This document shows, in pieces, positions 1 to 11,612 of a stretch of 64,000 nucleotides of DNA. The translations under genes were made by a program, and so were the position numbers. This DNA is from Magnolia sinica (lineage: Eukaryota > Streptophyta > Magnoliopsida > Magnoliales > Magnoliaceae): NCBI RefSeq assembly GCF_029962835.1, contig NC_080578.1, positions 52,383,001 to 52,447,000 of the forward strand. The letters are read 5' to 3'. Below the pieces are notes generated by a model. That model was not told the DNA's origin and searched no databases. It saw nothing but the letters and a program-made list of their open reading frames with translations. Positions within the stretch are counted from its first letter, which is position 1. Each line of letters starts with the position of its first letter.

Positions 1-1404
1 TTCTACAAACACTTAGCATACAAGGAACAACATACATGACGTATGTTGGAATACATGCACTTAGACAATTCCTTTTACCAAGGAGTTGTCATACATGCAT
101 CTAGCATACATACATGACAAATAATCATGGCAAACACAAGTGCGTATTTTATACGTATACGGTACTTTATAAATACACTTAGAATACCCAAATCTCAATA
201 TAGCACATGCATATCAGGAAAGCAATATAAACATAACATTTGACATGTGAAATCTCATCCATAACACGAATAAATCACTAACTGGGATTGAAAGCCTTGA
301 AAACCATAACCTATACACTTAAAGCCCGCACCTTAAGCGAAGAAAGAACCGCCAAGCTGATTTAGACGAGTTGTCTTCGTCAACGGCGCTAGAATACCCT
401 AAAATAAGGATAGAAATGAGATACAACAACACCAAGTCTAATCTAAGCTCTAACATAGGTTAGGGTTAGGTTAACTTACCCCAAAAGAACTCAGAATCGT
501 CAGAGGAACGATTCAAAGTAAAGGTTCAAAGGTGAAGAAGAACAAGGAAGAATCAAGATGAATCACCAACCAATCTCTCTCACTAACTCTCTCTTTTCCA
601 CTCTTTTTCCAAGCTAGGGTTAGAGAAAATTCGTATGGAAATGAGAGCTAGGGTTTAAGGACTATATATAGGCCTTAAAATGATGGAAATAACCCCAGGG
701 TCAAGGTATACTTAGGTTATAACCAAAGCACACCTTTCTCGATCCAACGAAGCACTTCTGGTGGGCCTATAACCACGAAAGGTCGGACTTAAGCTCCTTG
801 ACCATGGATCTAGGTCAAGCAGAGTTTTCATACCGACCGGCTCTTCAGATCAGCCGTGGCGGACCACACTCAATTCAATGGTCACGGAAACTCGATCAGG
901 TCCACAAGCACTAGGATATGCCTGGGCCAACCATCCTGATCAGAGGGTGAAATTGGGCCAGAATCCAACGGTCAGAATGCTTAAAATCGTCGCGCAAGCG
1001 ACACAACTCAGATTTCAATAAAAGCTTAATAAATTCCAACCGTTCTCACACTCTTCACTCCGAGCTCAATCAAATCGACCCAGAACATCAGATCGACTTG
1101 ATTTTCGAGGTGAAGATCAAGCCCAACTCGGTGACCGCAACAGCCTAAGATCATCGCTATCGGACTTTCGACGCGCGGTTTAGGTCCGATCCAGATCTTC
1201 CAAAAATTCCCCAGAACAACTGGATTTAGCGATGGATCCCAGATTTCAGAGTAACGTAGCGCTCACTAATCTACACGTTTAGAGCCATGCAGATTCAATT
1301 TAAAGTGATTGATGCGAATTTCACAAGCAATCGAGTAAAGCGCTAATTACCCCAAAACAACCACTTAAGGAAAGATTAGCACAGAAAATTCCAAGGTCGT
1401 TACA
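1..1404 (-). mobile_element. Ty3/gypsy LTR (family G1), cut by the window edge
   Basis: This stretch matches, segment by segment, the right-hand 1.4 kb of the LTRs at 51538-54650 and 59917-63005: the same ordered landmarks occur, such as aaagtgattgatg, cacaagcaat and the final cgttaca. G1 LTRs end with (c/g)(a/g)ttaca in plus reading, so the element reads on the minus strand and its LTR begins TGTAACGACC at 1404. The low-coordinate end lies outside the window, so a solo LTR cannot be told from a full element. It sits inside a decayed gypsy gag (1405-2657), which makes it the younger insertion. Telomere-like ctagggttt boxes occur near 455-475 and 600-660; they are ordinary for plant LTRs. Confidence 0.8.
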
Positions 1405-2657
1405 CTGTGGATCCTACCGAGCTGCGTAGAACCTAGCCTGAGCCGGCTGGGGAGGTGTTTGTCCCCTTTAAGCGTGCTGCTATTGCTGCTATCACTGAGG
1501 TGGTTGAACCTGCTGCCTCTGGTGTTACAACCTCGGAGGCTAATGCTGATGGTGCTGCTGAGGACGCCCCGGTAGTGGGGGTTGTTGCCACTGTTACTGT
1601 GGGGGTCTCCGCTGCAACTGCGGGGGATGCTACTGTGAACTTCTTGGCTACTGCTACAACTGGGGACGGGGACACTCCCAGACATGGTGCTCGGTTGCAC
1701 TGCACCCAAAACAGGAATCGGTGAACTGCCTCGGAGGTGATGCAGGCACTCGGAAGGCTGGGTGACTTGTGCGCCTCTACTGTGGTCGACGCTGTTGGGA
1801 GTCACCGGAAGGAGCCTGCCTCTTTTGATCTCTCCTCTAGCCATGATCACTCTGGGAACTGGCCCACTCAGCCTAAAAGATCTGGGCCTTCCATATCACC
1901 CCCTTGAAAGTCAGGAGCTCATGCCCAATAACACGACCTCGAAGACCATAACGCAAGTCGTCCTCGAAGCGGCGGGCTCTCCGCTCCTCATCATTTACCA
2001 AGTACGGTACAAATCTGGACAGCGCTACAAAATAAGCTACATACTAAGCCATCATCATATCACCCTGCACTAGGACCTCAAACTCCAATACTCACTGTCA
2101 TCGGATGTGATCAGAAAAATATTATCGGTCAAACCAATCAACAAAGTCCCCCCACGTCCACTCAAAATAGATGCCTGTTGCTCGGGAGACTGATGTCTAC
2201 TAGTACTGAGCCTCACCATAGAGAAGAAATACTACTAATCGAACTCACCGCTGGGTCATACATCCCATCGTATCAAATATCTTCTCCACATCGGAGCGCC
2301 ATCTCTTAGCTACTGTCAGGTCTGACTCGCCCTGGAAACGTGAGGGATCGATCTGTCAAAACTCTCGACGAAGGGTGCTCGCGCACTTTTGCTTGCGCCA
2401 TCTCTCAGCTATTGCATGGTCTACCCCTGAATGGTGGCTGTCACTTCCTGCAACATCTGCTGGAAGTGGGAGGCACTGGCAGGTACAGTCGGATCCGCAC
2501 TGGTCTCTGGTAGAAGAGCAGCATCCTTAGGCTGGGCAGTAGGAATCTCTGGTGGTGAAGTGGGGATCGTAGATGGTAGAGTGGGAGCCGCAGGTGGTAG
2601 AACGGGAGTCTTAGGTGGTGGAGCAGAAGTTAAACGAGTCACTTTCCTGGGCGGCAT
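1405..2657 (-). pseudogene. Ty3/gypsy gag, frameshifted remnant
   Basis: This is the capsid/nucleocapsid gene of a Tekay/Del-like gypsy element. Reading starts at an ATG at 2657-2655 (MPPRKVTR...) with a proline-rich N-terminus. About 2340-2240 encodes a stretch containing DPSRFQGESDLTVAKRW and VEKIFDTMGC, typical of plant gypsy gag, and about 2000-1880 encodes RRARRFEDDLRYGLRGRV. A CCHC zinc knuckle (CFGCSATEHHVWEC) reads at about 1713-1670 and is followed by a Q/P-rich tail. These blocks lie in different frames with stops between them, so the gene is dead. The 3' part and all of pol are missing because the G1 LTR interrupts it at 1404. The primer site and LTR at higher coordinates belong to the same element. 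Confidence 0.75.
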
Positions 2658-2814
2658 GTCCTACAGGAAGGAGAAAAGGCGCCTACCAACTTTGAAAACT
2701 CTCAAAAGCATACATGTTAAGGGTCTGTAATAAAAGATCGTTAAGCTATCTGAACTCGGGACTTAATCACTCATAGTAGAAATGTAATGATGTTCTTAGT
2801 TTTTCCCAAGTTAT

Positions 2815-2826
2815 GCTCTGATACTA
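2815..2826 (-). promoter_or_regulatory. Primer binding site, initiator Met-tRNA type
   Basis: On the minus strand this reads TAGTATCAGAGC, one base from the usual plant TGGTATCAGAGC. It lies 5 bp inside the LTR edge at 2832, where the LTR ends GGGGTGTGACA. It fixes the element's orientation as minus and marks 2832 as the inner LTR edge. Confidence 0.75.
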
Positions 2827-4042
2827 ACTTCTGTCACACCCCAAACTCAGAAACCGGGCTCACGAAATTTTCGATCGCTAAATCCAACACTGACAGCCTC
2901 CATAGTACCCCATTCTCGGCTCTTGGCACCCATTCTTCCAATCTTAGGATCCTACAAGGAGGATTTTCAACATAAGTTTGATTCGTAATAAGCATAACCA
3001 AAGGCATAACGTACAAACAATAACCAAAAACTCCATCACATTTCCACTATGAAAAAACTTATAAGTATAATGTGCATAAAGGGAAATACAATGATGATAG
3101 ACAAAAGCTTCATGATGGGATCTTGCCTTAGCACTGATGGGATAACATCACCTGTATGCAACGGTCATGTATAAGCTTACAGAAAGTTTAGAGGGTGGTG
3201 AAAGTGTGTGTGCAATGTAGTAATATCATTATGTAATATCAGAGTAATGTGGAATATGCTTATGAATACATGAATACTATTGGTCGTACCAAGGCCATGC
3301 GATGTAAGGCATGAATGATGTCGGCCATACCAAGGCCATACGATGCGAGATGCAATTCAAGCACACCAATCCTCATCTAAGTCCACATATCAATACAACT
3401 CAACTCTGGAATATCATCGGGGTCAAGTAGACTCCAAACCAGATTGATGCCCCATCGCGCGCAATAAGGTGAGTGGTAGAGACCTCACTATCCGCCTACT
3501 AATATCAGGCTCGTCTCATTGATAGCGAACCCATTCCTCGAGCTAGTCAAACTTAGCCTAGCTTTGCCCCCTCCTCTCGGGTGGGTAAGGCCGCACCCCC
3601 TTCCAATTGACCACGAAACAGTGGAAAGTGCAGCCTCATGGTATTCGACACTTGGTGCTCATGCATCCACTCGGTCTAGACGTTGGAGCAACCTCCTTGT
3701 ACCATAAGGGTTTAGAAAATTTCACCTAAAGATATTTATAACACCCCATATAGAACAAAATTTTCGGTGTCCAATCCTACCAACCATGATACGCCTATGG
3801 AGGCTACAGCCCTGATGTCCCTAGGTATACAGTAAACATGTCACACAATGCAAAATGCATGAATCACACTACCCAGTCATACAGCAATCCTTCGCATATA
3901 GCACGCTCGTGTGAGCAACTCCCCCTATCAGGGAGTGCCATAATAATCTATCCAACGACATGTGTTATGATCAATCACTCCTCATATTAAGCATACAGAT
4001 GGTGCATATGGCATATATCATGATGCTACCTTGTCATATACT

Positions 4043-4173
4043 CATAATCGGTATCGATAACCGGCACCAATAATCAGTATCGATAATTAGCACTAATAAT
4101 CAGCATCGATAATCAACATCGGCCTCGATAATCGGCACCAATAATCAATATCGATGATCGGCACTGATAATTG
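4043..4173. repeat. Degenerate tandem repeat, ATCGATAATCGGCACCAATA type
   Basis: Alternating blocks of ATCGATAA and CGGCACCAATAA recur about every 12-24 bp, for example tatcgataaccggcaccaat and gcatcgataatc. The array is imperfect and confined to about 130 bp, so it looks like a local expansion inside the LTR and not a genomic satellite. Confidence 0.7.
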
Positions 4174-4379
4174 GTTGATAAGAAAGGCGGGGTCCATATA
4201 TGAACAGCCGAACAAAACATAATATAAAGATTAGCCCTCGGCTGTGGTTATATCCAATCCAATAGCACGGTGAATGGGGCCCACTTATTTAGGTTAACCT
4301 ATGAAGAGAACGGACCTAACAAGGCCTAAAGGAAGGTCATAATGAGGACATCTAACCATCATTGCCCATCAATGTGGAC

Positions 4380-4760
4380 ATTTAACCAACATTGCTCCCA
4401 TGGAGTGGCCCACATAAGGGATTTCATTCACAACCTAATGGCCACACATACATCATATCGGGCCTCGCTTATGGGCGTCACATATATCGCATTGGGCTTC
4501 ATACAAGGGCCTCGAATGTACCACAATGGGCCACGCCCATGGGCATCGGATACATCACAATGGGTCATGCCCATGGGCCTCATCTAGGGGCCTCGATGCT
4601 TGGCCTCATACATAACGAGTGGGCCACATCATCTAGGCCTCATACATATCAAGTGGCTATATCACATGGGCCACACCAGTGGGCCTCATATACATCAAGT
4701 GGACAGCGTCCACGGGACGCACCAATGGGCCTCATATACATCAAGTCGAGCCCATCCTTA
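4380..4760. repeat. Degenerate short repeat, catgggcctca/tacatcaagtgg
   Basis: Blocks such as gggcctcatacatatcaagt, catgggcc and tacatcacaatgggc recur many times at irregular spacing. Open frames on the plus strand across here are low-complexity by-products of the repeat and not genes. Confidence 0.6.
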
Positions 4761-5152
4761 TGTATTTTGGGACCCGACCTATTCATAAGTTAACGTAGAG
4801 ATAGATGAAGTGAAAACAAAATATTAGCTTGATTGGAAACTACTATGGCCCTTAGAAGTTTGAATGGTGGATGTCACCGTCCCCATCAATTTTCGATGGT
4901 GGGGTCAGTTTGAACCATAGATTTGGCCCATTCTTTTACTCATGCCATAAAATGATGTCTCAAATGGTTGGACATCTAGATACAATACATGCATCATGGT
5001 GGGCCCCATAAATAGACATCGCGGATGAAATAGGTGGGACCCACAAAACGTGTTGCCGTCAGTACAGCAGCTAGGTAGCTATGTATGATGCAGTTGTTGC
5101 TGCTTCACGCAGCATAGGTGGGTCCCATGTAGGGCCCACCACCACATTTATT

Positions 5153-5156
<4 letters not shown>

Positions 5157-5183
<27 letters not shown>

Positions 5184-5196
5184 TATTATTATTATT
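5157..5196. repeat. AT/ATT microsatellite
   Basis: A run of about twelve TA units followed by several ATT units. It lies between two foldback-type motifs (gtagggcccaccaccac before it and further catggtgggtcc blocks after it). Confidence 0.9.
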
Positions 5197-6866
5197 AACA
5201 TAACAACGTCCAGGCCCCAGACGGCCTGGATAGATGCATACATCAAGGTGTAGCCCCACACATGGGGTAGGTCTTAGACGGTGGACAGTGTAGGTAAAAC
5301 ACATACACTATGGTGGGTCCCCACCTTATACATCAGGATGGAGTCCTCACATGTGTGGGGGCCACGCTGCCAGGCGGCAGATATAAAATACATATATCAT
5401 GGTGGGTCTCATGTAGGGCCCACCATTATATATATGATAATATAGTATATATAATAATAATATTATAATATTATATTTCTTATTCTCTTTTATTTATTTA
5501 TTATTTTTTTAGCTAGTCAGTATACCACACTATCAGTTCACACTTCACTGTGTGGCCACGTCCAGCGTCCCTGGATGCTGGACAATTTGGATACAACACG
5601 TGCATCATGGTGGGTCCCACATGGACGTGGCCCACCTGATTTGGATTAATCTGATATTTGTGTTTTCCCTATATTTGGGCCTGTGGGTTTATGGGATGTC
5701 AGGTGGGCCCACTCGATGGACAACATGGATAAGATGCATACTTCATGGTGGGGTCCATCCGGGTGGGCCACACGGCCATATCATCACCAAATAAGAATGA
5801 AAGAACAGGAGAGAGAGAGAAGAGGGAGAATGATAGACGAGTGATGGAGGGACCTCGGCACTATGGGCCCTCCCTTTCATGTTTTTACAACATTCATCAA
5901 GTGGGTCCCATTACATGTGGGCCCACCGATCAAAATTCATCAGTGGAGATCCCTTCTCCACCAAAATCAAGGTCTAGATGACCCTTATTCATACAAGAAA
6001 ATTAAACATCATGATGGGGTCCATGGAGAATGGCCCCATCATAAGATGATCATGTGAAACATGGTGGGCCATCGACCACATGTAGGGTCCAAAGTGAGAT
6101 CCATACCATCAATCGGTAGGCCCCACTTGGCCCCTCATCAAAAATACAAAAAAAAAAAATCTAACCCTATAGAACACCCACCGTTGATCTTCTTAATCAG
6201 ATGAAAAGGTAGTCCTCTTGGCTACGATCTGAACGGAAGATGATGAAGAATGAAGGGTTGAGATGGGAGATGAGAGGGTTAGGAAGTGAGCCACACACAA
6301 AACTCTCTCATGGAGGTTGGGAGAGCTTGGACGTGGGATTCTTTTGTGTTTTGGGTTTCTTGGAAAAGAAGGGAGAAATAAGAGAGAGAGGAGATGGGAT
6401 GGAGTGATGGATGGGAGAGAGGGATGGGTTGTGTAAGAGTTTGTTGACTTTTGGGGTAGATTGTGTAAGATGGGTATGGGTTGTGTAAGTGATTGTTGAC
6501 TTATGGGGTTGCTTGGGGATGAGGTGTGAGGTGATATGTAGTTGACATGTGCTTGACCATTGATGGGATTGATGTGATATTTAGGTAGAGATTCTCTTGG
6601 GTTTTACAACACGCGGTATTTTCTTCGATCTGAACGCGGGCCCACATCTCCTGGCCTAGGTATCGGACCGGCGCACGAGACGTAGCATCGGAACAGTGGC
6701 GACGATGCGGTCGCTAGGGTACAAGTTTCAGGTTGACTTGACTCTGGTTGACAGCGTGTGTCTCAGGGTCAAGCGTAAATGTCGATTATAGGTTGCGGGT
6801 AGGCAGAATTCGACAGGGAGAATCATGGGAATCAACGGAATGGTACGGACTATGATACGGGTCTTA

Positions 6867-7539
6867 AAGCTATAGACTTCCTTTTGGAGCTTTGAAATTC
6901 GAGTTGTAAGTTTGAAGTGAACCAACAAGTTCCTAGACCTTCATATTATCAGTGTCTCTAAGTTCCTGAATAGCAGTCACCTTGGAATTGAATCTTTTAG
7001 GAAGTGAGTGCAATATTTTTGCACAAACGTTGCTTTCTAGGATGCTATCTCCAAGACCCCACATAAAGTTGACTATGTCATTCAGTTTTGTATAGAAGTC
7101 CATGAATGATTCATTTTCCTCCAAATGTATTTCCTCAAACCAAGTGGTGAGGATCTGAACCTTAGACTTTTTTATAATAGTTGTTCCCTCATGTGTCATT
7201 TCTAGGATATCTTAAGCTTGTTTTCCAGTATCACAAGATATAATTCTTCTAAACTCATCTAGTGATAGTGCACAAGTGATTGCATTTAAAGCTTTGGCAT
7301 TAGCACTGCTCTTTTTTTAAAGGTGTGGTCCATAAATAATAAGGCGGTACTTGCATGAACTTGATTCCATCACTACCTAAAACTTTAGTCCTTGGTCGTT
7401 TCCATTTGGTAATTGTTGCTTACCACATACTTTCATCAATGAATCTCAAAAAGATCCTCATCCTGGCTTTCCAATAAGCATAGTTGGAGCCATCAAATGG
7501 TGGTGGCCTAGTAATAGATAGGCTATCAAAATTTGACAT
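6867..7539 (-). pseudogene. Ty1/copia gag, N-terminal part
   Basis: The start codon is at 7539-7537 and the reading begins MSNFDSLSITRPPPFDGSNY followed by AYWKARMRIFLRF, the usual opening of plant copia gag with its Y-W-K-x-RM motif. Further on (7199-6933) it reads as a UBN2-type gag domain with LEENESFMDFYTKLNDIVN and LPKRFNSKVTAIQEL. A stop interrupts MKV*ELVGSL, and similarity fades near 6867 where gypsy LTR-like sequence begins. No zinc knuckle, protease or pol follows, so the element is truncated. It is a cousin of the copia at 16077-26025: both share the ELVGSL segment. Confidence 0.75.
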
Positions 7540-7596
7540 ATTGAAAGCTCGAGATCGAGTAGCTCAGGAAATAAATCCGATGGAATGAGCTATTAA

Positions 7597-7608
7597 GCTC
7601 TGATACCA
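7597..7608 (-). promoter_or_regulatory. Copia primer binding site
   Basis: On the minus strand this is TGGTATCAGAGC, an exact plant initiator-Met-tRNA complement, 2 bp from the LTR edge at 7611. It sits between the LTR and the gag start at 7539. Confidence 0.85.
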
Positions 7609-7610
7609 CT

Positions 7611-9419
7611 TAAAAAGGACAAGCTCTCAAACCTAGGGTGGTGAATAGGACTGTACCAAATAAAAATAAATGCAAAAAATAAATTCAGATGTCATAAATA
7701 AATAGCAACCTCAAATGCTCTAGTCTTGAGAGGTTGATACAAACATTGTTCTAAGGACAACCTTACACCAAAAACCAAGGTTTGTGGTAGGACAACCTGA
7801 TTTCTATAACTTCGGCAAGTATTAAAAACTTAAATTAATACAGAGGTAAAAGAAACAAATCTAGCTATTACAACAGTCACCACATCTACATAAAAGAGAT
7901 ACAAGCATTCACACACAAAAAATAACAAAAATAACATCCACCACAACTCCAAGAATTATAGTGGTTCATGTGTGTTCACCAACTATTCGCAAATAGCCAC
8001 ATAACTACTCCACTCCCAATATCCACACCCACCGGATATTGCCTTTCACTAAGAAAGAAGCTTTTCCAAGGTTCACCTTAAAACCTTTACAAATGTGTTT
8101 TTCAATAGCTTACACAATCAAAAACCCCACATTGAGATTTTCCTAACTGATCTCAGTTAAAACCACAAATAGAGATTTTTCTGGCTAAATCTCACAAACT
8201 AAATACAGAAAACTGAAAAACAATACTTATTTGAAGAAGTTCTTTGATGTAGCTGGTAAAACTGCTTCATTATAGATGAAGATGTTCAATGTTCAATCTT
8301 ACAAATGAAGGGGTTCTAGGTCTAGATGAATTTTAAATTAAATCCAACCTTTTGCTACTTGGATTCAATTTCTTGGATCTCAAAAAGGGTTAAAGAAAAA
8401 TCCCGTTTCATATCAAGTAAAATGTAATCTAGAGATGAAGAAATTAATAAACTAAAAAGCTATATAAAAGAAATTTTAAATACCTCATAATAGCTTCACA
8501 ATAGTGGGGACTAATCTCTCAGAGTGGTGGCTTAAATTGGCTTGGAATGAATGATAGAATCTGAGAAATGTCTTCTATTTATAGGTTGCAATTTGGTTCC
8601 CTAGACTAGTCTAAGGTTCGGCTCGACTGGTCCTGACATAACCGATTTTTAAATTTTTTGGCATGATCGGATAAAACAAACACTCGACTAGTCGAGTGGC
8701 CAGCTCAATTGGTCGAGCAAAACACTTGACTGGTCAAGTGGATAAAATTCATATTGCTAGAGTTCGAATTGAGTCCTACTCAACTTGTCGAGCCAGTATC
8801 CATGACCGGTCGAGTAGGGTGCTCGACTGGTCGAAGACGTATCAGACTTATCCAATTTTCTAGTAAAATCCTAAACTAGTCAAGCCAGTGCCTGGACTTG
8901 TCGAACAATGACTAGGAGTAGTCGAATCAAAGCCTAAATTAAGTATTATGATCCAAATTAAATATGCAATATTAATGACCTAAACCTAAGGTCTTTCTAG
9001 GGTCATGTATATGTAAGTATTGAACTTGTAACATTGGTCGCTTCGGTAGATAGGTTACTTTGAAGTACGTGAAGCTTAACCTTGCATCTTGAACTTGTGT
9101 TCTTGAGACTTAAGCTTAAGCTAGTGTATTTGAACTTGAGCTTGAGCTTGAACTTTAACTTAAGATTAAGCTTGAGATGCACTTGAACTTGAGTACTTGA
9201 GCTTGATCTCGAAGTTGAACATGCACACTTGAAGTAGTCATAGCATTTGATGTTGATGTAGATGACTCGAAAATTCATCTTCGAATGAAGGTGAACTTTC
9301 CATCTATTAAACTTGAAGGTGAACTTTCCATCTATCAAAACAAGTTAATTACTCCAAAGTGGTTTGACATAACAAAATTTGACAATACAGGGTGCTAGAT
9401 TTACAACTTAGCACTTACA
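7611..9419 (-). mobile_element. Ty1/copia 5' LTR (1.8 kb)
   Basis: The outer end is fixed by comparison with a second copy of the flanking DNA: sequence from 9420 (gtgaaccaatt...) matches the LTR copy at about 15877, so the copia LTR stops at 9419 and begins TGTAAGTGCTAAG on the minus strand. The inner end abuts the primer site. The LTR contains a dense run of CTCGACTAGTCGAG-like motifs (8610-8935) and an AAGCTTGAACTTGAG-like low-complexity stretch (9060-9240) that creates a spurious open frame. Confidence 0.75.
8610..8935. repeat. Degenerate palindromic motif array (CTCGACTAGTCGAG)
   Basis: About ten variants of the self-complementary unit ctcgac(t)agtcgag occur at irregular 20-50 bp spacing, for example cgactagtcgagtgg, gaccggtcgag and gactggtcgaag. 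The array is confined to the copia LTR. Confidence 0.7.
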
Positions 9420-11227
9420 GTGAACCAATTAACTCTTAACCGTGAATGAGTATATTAGTGATACGAACTAGCTTATGAATAGCTATGGATCTTTACATGC
9501 GGAATTGAGACATGTTATGGTTTGTGTGCATTACTTGCATGTGTTTAATATACAACTTATTTTGGTGACATTATATGAGGTTTCGGCCTTGTGATTGGTG
9601 TCGAGCAATGGATTAATCCTAGATGTGCTATTGTGTGGTTGGTGCACACTTGTGACGTGGAAGTGTGGACACTCGCATAGCCCCATGATCATGAGTGAGA
9701 GTGCATATTATACCATTGTTTTTCCATGTTGGTACTATGATAATTTTTTACTGGTCTTATGATATTTTTGCATATTGCATTTGCACATACATATACATGT
9801 ACATGCATCATGGATGAGAAGTGCATGGTGTGCATAGTTTGATTATGCGGATCTCATATGCATGTGGTAGAAGATGTTAGTGCGGGGTGCACATGATGGA
9901 GTATGTGGTAGATGATGTTGGTGTGGGGTGCACATGATGGAGTATGTGCGGATGTTATCTGGTCTGAGAGACCATAGGCTTGGTCCCTAGGTTGAAGTCC
10001 TTAAAGCACACTTGAGCTACATTGTAATTTACGTTTATGTCGATACTGATATCACATGTATATCCTTTACATAATGAGTGTGGATTGTAGATTGGATGTG
10101 GTTGGCAGAGGAGCCCGATTGGTATTAGGGTTGTCTCGTATGCATATGTGGCTTACATGCATAGCATTGCTTGAGTGCAATTCTACTGCATAGCGTGCTT
10201 GTGGATTATCATTGCATTTTTCATAACATCCTCATGAGATGGATCGAACACCACAACAACATCGTGATTATATTAATCAGACCACCACAACAGCATCGTG
10301 GTTGGTATTTGTGGACACTGAAAACTTGGGTTTCTTATAATGGGTCACAGACCCCTGGGTGAAATTTCCTAAACCTCAAGTGGTGCCCTCGAGCCTCATC
10401 ATCAAGACCAGGCGGATGCCATGGGTCACTTGGTGTTGAAGATCATAGTAGACCTGACTCCCGTTGACGTGGTTAGGTGAGAAGAGGTTTGGCCAGGCTT
10501 AGCTGAAGAGTTGCAGCGAATGTGGTTAGGTTTGACCAACCCCTGAAATGGGTCCACTACCCGCATGTCGGGTGGATATTGACATGGTTATAGGCCCCCC
10601 ACTGATAAGGTGGGTATACGAGACCTCTATTCAACAAGTTTTGGACTTGCTCTGGATACCAGGCCCTAGTGATTCCCAATGATGATAATATATTGTGATG
10701 TGGATTTTTAAAGGAGGACCTGCATGCCTACATATATCATGTATGCCTTTGTATATTATCATTTACATTGCATCTTATCCAATTGGCTTTATGTAGCATT
10801 ACATATCACTATACTTCAGTTTCTGTACTCTAATATTTGATTGTTACTGTATGCTTGTACATTATGCACACACGAGTGTACTCACTAAGCTTTTTGCCTA
10901 AGCTTCCTATTTTTCTTTTTTTTTTCGGGGCAAGAGTAGCTTGGAGGACATAGATTTCTTGATGCATTGTATCTATTTTATGATTTGGCAATATTGACAT
11001 TGTGTACCTTTTGTAAAGCATTACACTTGTAACCATCAGGATTTATAATGGAGACGGTTTCTTAGTAATTTTATTACGGATCATCATACTCGGGTATTAT
11101 TATTAAAAAAAAATTAGTAAAAAGTCTTCCTTGTGGTGCGCCGAACTTGTGACTTGGTGTGTGGAAGTCTAGTGCCAGATTTGGGGGAATTACATAAGCT
11201 GTCTGTCCCCGAATTTGGGGCGTGATA
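9420..11227 (+). mobile_element. Gypsy-type 5' LTR, 3' portion only (long-LTR element)
   Basis: This matches the distal part of the LTR at 15877-16076 plus 26031-27578 over its whole length, including the ends gaatttggggcgtgata (11227) and gatttggggcgtgaca (27578). A primer site follows at once, so this is the 5' LTR of a plus-strand element. Its first part is missing, because the minus-strand copia LTR (to 9419) is inserted or fused there. A pair of about 60-bp direct repeats (gtggtagaxgatgttggtgygg) lies near 9860-9950. No coding sequence is apparent. Confidence 0.8.
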
Positions 11228-11232
11228 GAAGG

Positions 11233-11244
11233 TGGTATTGGAGC
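11233..11244 (+). promoter_or_regulatory. Primer binding site
   Basis: TGGTATTGGAGC, two bases away from TGGTATCAGAGC, 5 bp after the LTR end at 11227. Confidence 0.7.
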
Positions 11245-11600
11245 ATAAGATTTGGGATCACTTACGAGCAAAGTTACCAGTTGGAAAACATAAAAGAACT
11301 TAAGCTAGGTCTCCCACAGTGATTGATCGAAAACTTAGATGCTATTAGTTCCCCTGATTTGTATGAATCTAGAGACATGAATCTAGGATTCCCGATTTGA
11401 GAAACTAGTCAAAACAGGATTCCTAGTTGAGAACTTAGAGACTATACTTAGTACCCGGGCATGAGAGATAGCCGCGAGCAATACCCTCACTTGTGTGATG
11501 GATGATTGTATTATATATGTATGATGACATGTTTGGCTTTCCATGTTATGAGTTTGATAATGTATTTGTGACTAGAAATTTCGATGAAGAAATTTTTATT

Positions 11601-11612
11601 AGGAGGGAAGAT
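11601..11612 (+). promoter_or_regulatory. Polypurine tract
   Basis: AGGAGGGAAGAT stands directly before TGTAAGACCC, the start of the 3' LTR at 11613. The preceding ttcgatgaagaaattttt is the usual context of plant chromovirus tracts. Confidence 0.8.

Larger units (their letters stand above)
2832..6866 (-). mobile_element. Long Ty3/gypsy 5' LTR with internal repeats
   Basis: This is the 5' LTR of the element whose gag lies at 1405-2657. Its inner end is clear: TGTCACACCCC in plus reading at 2832, next to the primer site. The outer end is not secure. A possible terminus TGTAAAACCC reads on the minus strand from 6608, but LTR-like sequence (gatacgggtctta, resembling the end of G1 LTRs) continues to about 6866, where copia gag begins, so I extend to there. 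The LTR holds direct repeats at 3290-3350 (accaaggccat), a tandem repeat at 4043-4173, a degenerate repeat at 4380-4760, AT microsatellites and several copies of the tggtgggxcccac/catcatggtggg motif between 4990 and 6080. No gene is seen in it. Confidence 0.6.
11228..11612 (+). other. 385-bp interior of the long-LTR element (no coding capacity)
   Basis: This is the whole region between the two LTRs. It begins with a primer site (11233) and ends with a gypsy-style segment, tttcgatgaagaaattttt, and a polypurine tract. Between them no open frame resembling gag or pol can be read. The element could therefore move only with proteins supplied in trans. Confidence 0.75.

Noticed and set aside
1433-1724. 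Alanine/valine/threonine-rich open frames on both strands
   Set aside because: They are shadow frames of the Q/P-rich gag tail after the zinc knuckle.
4043-4173. Centromeric-type satellite or CRISPR-like array
   Set aside because: Units are short, irregular and limited to 130 bp, with no conserved repeat/spacer pattern and no associated genes.
9003-9338. 111-residue minus-strand frame rich in Lys, Leu and Ser
   Set aside because: It derives from the AAGCTTGAACTTGAG-like repeat in the copia LTR.
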